Below are positions 56,331 to 64,000 of a stretch of 64,000 nt of DNA, piece by piece. The notes below the pieces were generated by a model, which was given only the letters and a program-made list of their open reading frames with translations, was not told the origin of the DNA and did not search any database. The DNA comes from Gonocerus acuteangulatus. Taxonomy: Eukaryota > Arthropoda > Insecta > Hemiptera > Coreidae. Positions within the stretch are counted from its first letter, which is position 1. Each line of letters starts with the position of its first letter. The translations under genes were made by a program, and so were the position numbers. The stretch spans positions 111,499,467 to 111,563,466 of the forward strand of contig OX328125.1 of NCBI GenBank assembly GCA_946811695.1. Direction: 5' to 3'.

Positions 56331-57476
56331 ATGAAAGTTTTGATACTTTTTTTTCTATTATTTTGGAAAAATTATGGAAAAAAAAACGATTTTTCTTTAG
56401 GTCAAAGTACTTTGATTTTTCTTTAATTACATTAAAAATATTTTCTTTTCCTTTGTTAAAAGAGTAACAAAATTATATTGCTCCAGAGAGGGCGAAAAAT
56501 CACTAAAAATATCATACAATATTGTAGAGAACTAAAAAACATTGTTAATTTTAGAAGACCATTTGCCTTTTGCTTTCTTATATAAACGCTCGCAAGCCTG
56601 AATATAAACAATTACCAAAGGTTGTTAAAATAGTTAACTCGAGAGGGAAAACTGTAAAACTACTTTCTATTATATTATTATGATTGTATGAAAATACCTG
56701 GTGCTGAATTCGCTGCAAGAATAACATGCAAAACCAACAGAAGAATAGCTGAAGCTCTGTGGTTTTGTTGAACCTTTTCATCGTCTTTATTCTAACCTAG
56801 AATCTACCCCCACCCCACTCCACCTCTCTTCCCCCTCTCCTCCTCGCCTATCCCCCCACTCCTTCTCTCTTCCCCCTCTCCTCCTCCATCCCCCTCCTTC
56901 TCTCTTCCCCCACTCCTCGCGGGGAACACAATTAAAGGAGGAAGAGTAATTAGAAGGACAAAGCGTGCTGGCTGCCTTTACTATCCGCCGGACTAAGGTA
57001 TTCTCTCGGCAAACCCCAACTAGAATAGGGTTTATTTAAAGCCTTTTGGCCCTTAACTAGAACCACATTTTAAGGGGGGGGGCGTTTCCTCTTATATTCT
57101 CAAAACCAGCGGATTTCATTTGTTCCTAGGTCTGAATGTGGAAGTAGCAGCTACCGGGATGTAAGGGCTGCCTGGAGATCGGAGAGTGGAATAGCAACAA
57201 TATTGGTGAGGCGGTTGTGACTCACAACCGCCATGTTAATGTGGCAAAATAAAATTACTTGGGAACCTGTGAAAATGTAAAAACCGTATGTAAAAATGTA
57301 GAAACCTAGAAGCTGTTCCTTTATATGGGAACTTTGTGGGGTAGAAGCTGGAAATTGAATTAGTGTTTGTTGGGAAGATAGAAACACTAAGTCATTAGAG
57401 ATCACTAAGTTGGGAAGATAGAACACTAAGTCATTAGAGATCACTAAGTTGGGAGTCATCTTTGTTGATTCTAGGC
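56331..57476. other. Spacer with pyrimidine-rich tract
   Basis: 56805-56925 is a C/T-rich tract with repeated 'ttctctcttccccctctcctcc'-like bases. 57365-57450 contains a duplicated 'agttgggaagatagaa'. No gene. Confidence 0.5.
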
Positions 57477-57903
57477 TGTGAATGACCTTTGTCGACTATA
57501 AGCTGACTATGAACTTTGTCAACTCTAGGCTGTTAAAGACCTTTTTTGACCCTCGGCTGTTAATGACCTTTGTCGACTCTAGGATGAGAATGACCTTTGT
57601 CTACTCTAGGCTCAGAATGACCTTTGTAGTCTCTAGGCTGAGAATGACCTTTGTAGTTTCTGGGCTATGAATAACCTTTGTCAACTCTAGGCTGTGAATG
57701 ACCTTTGTCAACTCTAGGCTCAGAATGACCTTTGTCAACTCTAGGCTCAGAATGACCTTTGTCAACTCTAGTCTGACAATGACCTTTGTCAACTCTAGGC
57801 TGACAATGACCTTTGTCAACTCTAGGCTGACTATGTCCTTTGTCAACTCTAGGCTGTGAATGACCTTTGTCAACTCTAGAATGACAAATGACCTTTGTCA
57901 ACC
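57477..57903. repeat. 27-bp minisatellite, about 16 copies
   Basis: The unit 'aatgacctttgtcaactctag' plus 'gctgtg/gctgac/gctcag'. The 9-residue periodicity opens frames on both strands (57482-57670 and 57601-58228) without protein meaning. Confidence 0.93.
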
Positions 57904-58309
57904 CTAGGCTATCTAGCGTCACCCATCCATTCTCTCCACCAAGGCGACTCAGAAGACAGTGGCCCAGAGATCTGCTGCAGTGACCAAGTGAAGTGTTAGC
58001 AATGGCTTTCTCTTCCTTCAAGTGCGTCAATGTCTGTGGCTCACCGATCTCTCTTCGACTCCAGCCACTGGTCGGAGCAGAAGGGAGCTTGTGTAGGCCC
58101 CTTTCAACGTCATCTGAGCGTCCTTCTGGCGTTAATCGAGGATGAAGTTGAGAGTCCGAAGCCGTCATTTGTATCATATTAAAGAAATTGATAAAAGGCA
58201 TAAGAAAATATAGTAATATTACATACACATTGTTTCACACACATTAGTAATATTTAATAAGTAGTACAAAGCTGAAAGTGCCACAATGTGAATAATTATT
58301 GCTATATAA
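57904..58309. other. Spacer
   Basis: 57940-58150 has balanced composition and belongs to a 187-codon minus-strand frame that continues from the minisatellite. No domain recognised. Confidence 0.4.
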
Positions 58310-58323
58310 AAATTGAAGAAAGA

Positions 58324-58754
58324 AAAAAAAAAAAATCAGTCCCGTAACAGGCCACGAGGGCCCTGAGGGGCAGATACTATAGAGGTATCTAATTCATGAC
58401 CATACAGCACACTAGGGAGATAGTGTGGTCAGTACTATGCTCCGGCCGCCTGATTTTCCCCTTGGCTGCTTCGACTGTAGCAGTCGGGTATGTGCTAATG
58501 ACTCTAGAGTCATTAGCACCAACCAAGGTACCCATTATTAAATTAATTAAAGGCTGGGTTGGCCTAGGGACGGTCAGGGAAGCCGAATTCGACCCATGAA
58601 CGAAGACACTAGAAGAAAAAATCTTTAGTGCTAGCTCGGGATTTGAACTCAGGCCTCCAGCTTATTAGTCCAGTGCTCTACCACTGAGCTAACCTCGCTC
58701 CCAGGCCTCCAGCTTATATGTCCAATGCTCTACCACTGAGCTAACCTCGCCCCC
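58324..58754 (-). mobile_element. tRNA-derived SINE (family S3), copy 2, with repeated head
   Basis: Same body as 44261-44602. The 14-bp TSD AAATTGAAGAAAGA at 58310-58323 and 58755-58768 fixes the ends. The tRNA-like head is present twice ('ccactgagctaacctcgc' at 58681 and again at 58732), so this copy has a partly duplicated 5' end. Confidence 0.9.
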
Positions 58755-58931
58755 AAATTGAAGAAAGATTGATGTATAAAAAGAACAATAATACTATATT
58801 TTTGATATAAAATTCCACTTTCTGCACAAGTAAGAAGTCCATTTTCTTCTTTAGACATTCAGCCCGACATTAAAATTTAAATTTTGAACAATAAAAATGT
58901 CGTACCTTAACTTTGTGAGTGATGTATAATT

Positions 58932-59360
58932 CAGAGATGGGCATAATTTTATTTATAAATAAAAATACGAATTTATTCGTACTTTATACATTTGTGAATA
59001 CGAATATAAATAAATTCGTACTTCATATATTTGTGAATACGAATATAAATAAATTCGTATTCATAAGTGTGAATACGAATTTATTTTTATTCACATATAT
59101 TAAATATAAAAATACAAATAAAATTTTATTCGCAAATTTTTCTGCGAATAAAAATAAATTCACAGAAAAAATTGTAAATAATCACAAAAAATGTGAATAT
59201 TTAAAAAAAATCAAGTGATTACAAAAAAAATCACATTAAAATATACGAATAAAAATTTATTCACATTATAATTTGTGAATAAAAATTTATTCACAATAAA
59301 ATTCGCAAATAAATTATGAATTTCCTCGTATTAAGATGATATTACAAACGTTATTGAAGG

Positions 59361-59396
<36 letters not shown>

Positions 59397-59951
59397 ATGG
59401 AGGTACAGATGACAAACTGTGTCCCTGCAGCATGGCTGGTGGGCCCGCGGCAGACTCGGGGTAAACAAAAAATCTAGGCGCTAATAACCTAGACGATAAA
59501 TGCCTTAAAAAAAAAAAAATCACCTTCAGTAACTTTCGTAATATCATCTTAATACGAATAAATTCATGATTTATTTGCGAATTTTATTGTGAATAAATTT
59601 TTATTCACAAATTATAATGTGAATAAATTTTTATTCGTATATTTTAATGTGATTTTTTTTCTAATCGCTTGATTTTTTTTAAATATTCACATTTTTTGTG
59701 ATTATTTACAATTTTTTCTGTGAATTTATTTTTATTCGCAGAAAAATTTGCGAATAAAATTTTATTTGTATTTTTATATTTAATATATGTGAATAAAAAT
59801 AAATTCGTATTCACACTTATGAATACGAATTTATTTATATTCGTATTCACAAATATATGAAGTACGAATTTATTTATATTCGTATTCACAAATGTATAAA
59901 GTACGAATAAATTCGTATTTTTATTTGTAAATAAAATTATGCCCATCTCTG
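58932..59951. mobile_element. hAT-type palindromic element
   Basis: The perfect 8-bp TSD GTATAATT (58924-58931, 59952-59959) and termini CAGAGATGGGCATAATT on both ends are hAT hallmarks. Arms of about 400 bp are nearly identical inverted copies rich in 'gaataaaaataaattc'. The centre (59396-59500) is GC-richer ('gcagcatggctggtgggcc') and bordered by T-run and A-run. Open frames in the arms mirror each other and are not genes. Confidence 0.88.
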
Positions 59952-59959
59952 GTATAATT

Positions 59960-61150
59960 TCGGGTTGAAAAGTCTTCTGAGTTTAATAAATAGAGCATAT
60001 TATTCCAGAGCCGTGGAGAGACACAAAAGATTTTATCCGAGAAAATAATGGCTATGATGTATTTCCCTTCCGTAATTAAGTGTTTTCGCGCATTGTAAGC
60101 TACAAGCTGTCGGATTAGCAGCTTTTCCCTTTTATCTTTTCTTCTCTCATAATTACATATATTTCTAAGCCTACAAATACTCCAGATGGAGTTTATGGAA
60201 TTAAAAGAACGCTTTGTTTCTTTCATCTGTGGTAGGACTTAACAATTCGCCGTCTTTCTTTTTGCACTTCAAGTACCAGTTTTAGTAAAATGGCGTGCGC
60301 TTTAACATGAATAACCTGCTCTGAAATACTTATTATAGCACATACAGTTCTAAATGAAAAAGCAACTGAAAAATTTCTGTTTGTTGGCACCGCAACGATA
60401 AAAACTGGGTCATCTTTTCACTGGTCGCCATTATTGCTACTGCCGTTTTTAAACGGATAGCGGCGGAAAGATTGTGCGCAGATGTGCACCGGTGTCAAAG
60501 AACAAAAGTATTGAAGGAATGGACGCCAGAAAAAAATAATTCGTTTTTATAACAATGTGGTCCAAGAAAGAACTGTTGTTTTTTTTTTATTTTTTTTTTT
60601 TTAAATTTTAATGCCCATTTATTATTGACAAATAATAAATGAGTACTTTGAGCGATTGGTTGAATGCTTATGGCAAAGTGCTCTTGATAAGCTTCGAGAA
60701 TAATCTCATGAAGGCATTCCTGTATATTGTACAATATGAGTTATGGTCCTCCAATTAATTACTCTGCGAGGCTCGTTTTTCAATATACTTATATATTTTT
60801 TTTTGCTAGAAGATGCATTTTTGAAAAATTCAAACGAGGTATTTTTTGTAAGGCAATGTTAGTAGAACATGTAAAAAACAATTATCAAAATTGGTCCTCA
60901 TTTGTCGATTGGACTGGAATGGCCCACCTATACGTTGTTATTGGTCATTTTGACCATAAGGGGTCATTTCTGACGTATGGTGCTGTTGACTTTTTTCTTC
61001 CTCGTGACTTGTAGATTCACAATATGCAATAAAAAAAATTGACCTTGAATAACATTTCAAGGTCAATTTTGCGGGGGTCAATATGGGGGTTATTTTTTCC
61101 GATCTCGCATTGGAGAATCATCTGGTCAACAGATGACCATTATTTTTGTG
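59960..61150. other. No confident gene
   Basis: A 95-codon + frame (60727-61014) and a 101-codon - frame (59921-60226) show no family that I recognise. A hairpin with 15-base arms ('aaaattgaccttgaa' / 'ttcaaggtcaatttt') lies at 61035-61070. 'gacaccctgta' at 61151-61161 is a lone CAGGGTGTC-type terminus. Confidence 0.4.
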
Positions 61151-61159
61151 ACACCCTGT

Positions 61160-61837
61160 ACAAACAGTTTTGATTGTTGATAAAGAGATATTTACCATGC
61201 CTTTCATAGACAGAACTGAAAAACACGGATTGTTGAGTTGTGTCACATTAGAAATACTAGTGCGATATGTAAAAGCGGATATTAAAATTTATATAAAATC
61301 AAACCAACAAGCCAAAATCAAATCAAACAGTAAAATATATTTATAAAGTTCTGCCTTCATATAAGTATGTGATGTCATGTGTATATCAGCTAATGTGTGT
61401 GTGTGGGACTTTTTGCACAACGGGGGGGGGGGAGGGGGTGAACAACAGCATTGATGCACAGACACACTGATACATATTCACTTAATCACTTAGACGAATA
61501 TCACTTTTTGAGAAACGGACGTTACGTAGCATGCAGAGCGTTGTTTAACAATGTTGCCCAAACAAGAATAACGGAATGTATATATATATATATTTTTTAA
61601 CAATTATAAATAAATGGCCCTAAGAAAAAAGCAGAAAATTATTAGTGGTTTGCGATGAATAAGTCTAGTTGCTGGCGTGATGTGGTTGCATGTTTGAAGG
61701 CATTAAACAACCTGTTTTCTATAGAGCAACTAAGGAATTAATTGCTATGCTGTATATATCTCTATATTCGCCATGGAAAATATATAGCTGTTATTACAAA
61801 CCGGATAAAACTATTGTTGGAAGAAAATCGGAAAATC
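61160..61837. other. Spacer
   Basis: (GT)n at 61390-61406, a G-run at 61422-61439. Nothing coding. Confidence 0.5.
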
Positions 61838-61878
61838 TAAAGAGGCCGGTGGACCGTGGGTGTTAAGGAGTGGTGTTC
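61838..61878 (+). mobile_element. SINE S2 head fragment
   Basis: 'aggccggtggaccgtgggtgttaagg' matches the S2 head at 7461; it breaks off before the B-box. Confidence 0.5.
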
Positions 61879-61998
61879 CTCTGTCATATGTTGCGTTACA
61901 GAACGTAAAATCCGCTTGTGTAATAAATTTTTTATCATTATATCTAGATGAGTATAAAAGGAAATTTTCCTTTAATGTAAGAGTTTTTCAATTTTATG

Positions 61999-62171
61999 AT
62001 TTTTTGTTCGGCGCAACGACATCCAGGCCATTAGCGCCGAATCCATCTTGTAGTAAGGATTTTTCTCAACAGGCCCTGAAATGAGAAAAATCTCTGATGC
62101 AGGTGAGACTCGAACCCACCATCTCCCTCATGAGAATCCAAAGCACTAGCCACTAGACCACGGGGAGACCC
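61999..62171 (-). mobile_element. tRNA-derived SINE (family S1), copy 2
   Basis: The minus strand has 'ggtctccccgtggtctagtggctag' (A-box) and 'ggtgggttcgagtctcacc' (B-box), the body with 'gagaaaaatccttac' and 'ggcgctaatggcctgg', ending at 'gcgccgaacaaaaaa'. It matches 40508-40714. Confidence 0.82.
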
Positions 62172-62372
62172 AAGCATCATAAAGTGTTTCTAGTTTCATC
62201 TCAGTTTAATAGCTCAGACATTTCGAGTTCATGGACAACGATTTTTTTTTTTTCATAAATAGGTTTTATTAGCTGAAAAGCTAACTCCATTTTATTTCCC
62301 TTAATTGCGAATTATTTAATATCGAAGGAATTCTAGCCAAAAAAATTGTACAGGATCATCTTTAATATCTTA

Positions 62373-62556
62373 GGGTGGGTTTACACTTGATAGTTATTGC
62401 AGGATATTTATATCAGAGAGAAATTGCTAACCACGTAAAATGTATATTGTACATGGTAGAATTTATTGCAGACATACATTTTACATGGGTTTTCATTAGA
62501 CGCAATTTCTCTCTGATAGAAATATCCTGCAATAACTAGCAAGTGTAAACCCACCC
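62373..62556. mobile_element. 184-bp Harbinger-type MITE
   Basis: TTA duplicated at 62370-62372 and 62557-62559. Termini GGGTGGGTTTACACTTG in inverted orientation. 'gcaggatatttatatcagagagaaattg' is mirrored inside. The whole element can fold into one hairpin. Confidence 0.8.
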
Positions 62557-62789
62557 TTAGTGAATAGATCGCCAAGGCATTTCAAATTATTCACTTAAAA
62601 ATTTGTTATTATTTATACTCATGAAATCTGCTACAATATGTATACAATACATCAACAATACTCTTTTTAGAACTTTCCACAAAAGTAAGGCGGCTATGTA
62701 GGTTGGACTCAAATTTCTTCAAATCTTAATCGAGTAGACACCGAAAATGACCCCCGTTAAAATTATTTTATCTTTAAACAAAACTTGGT

Positions 62790-63065
62790 GTAAATCGTTC
62801 TCTTAGCAAACGATTGAACGAGTTCGTTAACCACTAAAATCGGTCCACCGGGACTTTGGGTTTACACCGGACCCAAAACACTAATGTCACCATACCAGCC
62901 GTAGTTTTTGTTGTATTGCAATGAACGTCTGTATTCGTTGTGGTCATCTAAAGAGAAAAAATACGTTGTAAAAATAAACTAAATCGGTTCATTAGGAGGG
63001 GAGGGTTTTTTTTTTCAGACCCAAATTATCAATTTGCTACGAAATTCGGTGTAGGTCGTGTGTAT
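62790..63065 (+). repeat. Family-A repeat, partial
   Basis: 'gaacgagttcgttaaccac', 'aatcggtccaccggg', 'aataaactaaatcggttcattagg', then a break at 'gaaattcggtgtaggtcgtg' beside (TA)n (63072-63156). Confidence 0.7.
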
Positions 63066-63067
63066 CT

Positions 63068-63071
<4 letters not shown>

Positions 63072-63121
<50 letters not shown>

Positions 63122-63122
63122 T

Positions 63123-63154
<32 letters not shown>

Positions 63155-63156
63155 AC
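63072..63156. repeat. (TA)n microsatellite
   Basis: TA run with several AAT interruptions, to the left of the inverted Penelope-type repeat. Confidence 0.95.
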
Positions 63157-63229
63157 ATATTCTTTTTTACCCTAGGAGGCATGGGGTCATTAAAGCAGTC
63201 TTCCTTTATTACACCACTTTATTTATTGG

Positions 63230-63274
63230 GCCCGACATGTTTCGTGCATCTTTTCTTCGCACCTCTTCAGGGGC
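63230..63274 (-). ncRNA. Variant hammerhead ribozyme motif, HH-d
   Basis: Minus strand: GCCC, CTGAAGA, extra G, stem II GTGC/GCAC with an 11-base loop, GAA, ACATGT, C, GGGC. GUC cleavage triplet; stem III palindrome ACAUGU. Confidence 0.74.
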
Positions 63275-63896
63275 ACTTCTACAACAAAAAATAATTTTTT
63301 GCACATCCACACAAACCTTTTTTCTACTATATTAAAACTATCAATACGATCTTTGAACTGTTCCACAAAAGGCATTAAAACATTATCATGCTCATTAAAT
63401 GTTACTCCTACCCTAAATACTGCAATAATTATAGCTAAATTACATATTTTTTATAAAAGGTGTTGAGTCCTACCTTGCAAGGAAGTCCTCCCGTTACCAA
63501 GTACTCCCTCTGGAGTCCGGCTTAATACTAACCCTGTAAGTGGATTGCCAAAATGGCCCTGTCCTTTGTTGTTGTCCTAGTAAAGTCTACTCGTCAAATA
63601 TTTTTTTATACATTTTTGGGTATTAATCTACTATTCCATAGAAAATTTCCATAGGACTCCAGAGGGAGTACTTGGTAACGGGAGGACTTCCTTGCAAGCT
63701 AGGACTCTACACCTTTTATAAAAAATATGTAATTTAGCTATAATTATTGCAATATTTAGGGTAGGAGTAACATTTAATGAGGATGATAATGTTTTAATGC
63801 CTTTTGTGGAACAGTTCAAAGATCGTATTGATAGTTTTAATATAGTAGAAAAAAGGTTTGTGTGGATGTGCAAAAAATTATTTTTGTTGTAGAAGT

Positions 63897-63941
63897 GCCC
63901 CTGAAGAGGTGCGAAGAAAAGATGCACGAAACATGTCGGGC
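63897..63941 (+). ncRNA. Variant hammerhead ribozyme motif, HH-e
   Basis: Same sequence as HH-d on the other strand: GCCC, CTGAAGA, extra G, GTGC/GCAC, GAA, ACATGT, C, GGGC. If one transcript crossed both arms, the two motifs would be complementary to each other. Confidence 0.74.
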
Positions 63942-64000
63942 CCAATAAATAAAGTGGTGTAATAAAGGAAGACTGCTTTAATGACCCCATGCCTATATAT

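Larger units (their letters stand above)
63170..63995. repeat. Inverted pair of Penelope-type ends
   Basis: The left arm (about 63176-63520) and right arm (about 63655-63995) are nearly identical reverse complements, with a loop of about 135 bases. Each arm has a hammerhead motif, 'aataaataaagtggtg' and 'taatgaccccatgcc' (sense of the right arm). A + frame inside the right arm (about 63757-63892) reads FRVGVTFNEDDNVLMPFVEQ and ends just before the motif; its family is unknown. The right arm reaches the window edge. Confidence 0.8.

Overview
The window is eukaryotic, AT-rich and made almost entirely of repeats. I found no host protein-coding gene, rRNA or functional tRNA gene that I can support. 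The mix of elements suggests an arthropod, most likely an insect: Penelope-like and Jockey-like retroelements, R2-like LINE ends, pogo/Tigger, piggyBac, hAT and PIF/Harbinger relics, tRNA-derived SINEs, and 'aacctaacc'-type scraps. No lineage can be named from the sequence alone. More than twenty (TA)n arrays are scattered through it, many touching the ends of transposable elements.

Layout. 0-2 kb: a large inverted repeat followed by the RNase H end of an I-group LINE. 2.8-3.85 kb: a piggyBac-like element in TTAA. 4.4-9.2 kb: an R2-like LINE end, a family-A repeat, two oppositely oriented tRNA-derived SINEs each with its own target-site duplication (TSD), and a Tigger relic. 9.3-10 kb: a 60-bp minisatellite. 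11-14 kb: several family-B (Helentron/HINE-like) elements. 14-18.5 kb: a Penelope-type terminal piece with a hammerhead motif, two TIR elements in (TA)n, and a second R2-like LINE end. 19.5-25.5 kb: a 39-bp minisatellite (about 31 copies) and a 144-bp satellite (about 29 copies) with higher-order structure. 26-30 kb: foldback and TIR elements with a nested family-A copy. 30.7-33.8 kb: family C, family D and family B. 34.6-36.5 kb: a 5'-truncated Penelope-like element (RT plus GIY-YIG) with a head-to-head inverted RT piece and a terminal hammerhead motif. 36.7-37.75 kb: a 1-kb foldback. 39.3-40 kb: a 31-bp minisatellite. 40.5-44.6 kb: SINEs and family C. 45.6-49.1 kb: decayed Jockey-like LINEs, a probable Penelope C-terminus, a Harbinger-type MITE and a nested retroposed insert. 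50.5-56.3 kb: family B twice, a hidden LINE RT piece, and a Harbinger relic carrying a 65-bp minisatellite. 57.5-60 kb: a 27-bp minisatellite, a SINE, and a 1,020-bp hAT-type palindrome with a perfect 8-bp TSD. 62-64 kb: SINE, small MITE, family A, and an inverted pair of Penelope-type ends with mirrored hammerhead motifs running to the window edge.

The sequences do not form a pathway. They form a nested record of insertions: SINEs and retroposed pieces inside family-A repeats, family A inside a TIR element, and tandem arrays starting at or inside transposon ends. The most notable signal is five small hammerhead-like ribozyme motifs that share one design: core, one extra base before stem II, a palindromic ACGU or ACAUGU in place of stem III, and a 3-4 bp stem I. 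Next is a family of putative non-autonomous Helentrons with matching sub-terminal inverted repeats and a 3' hairpin.
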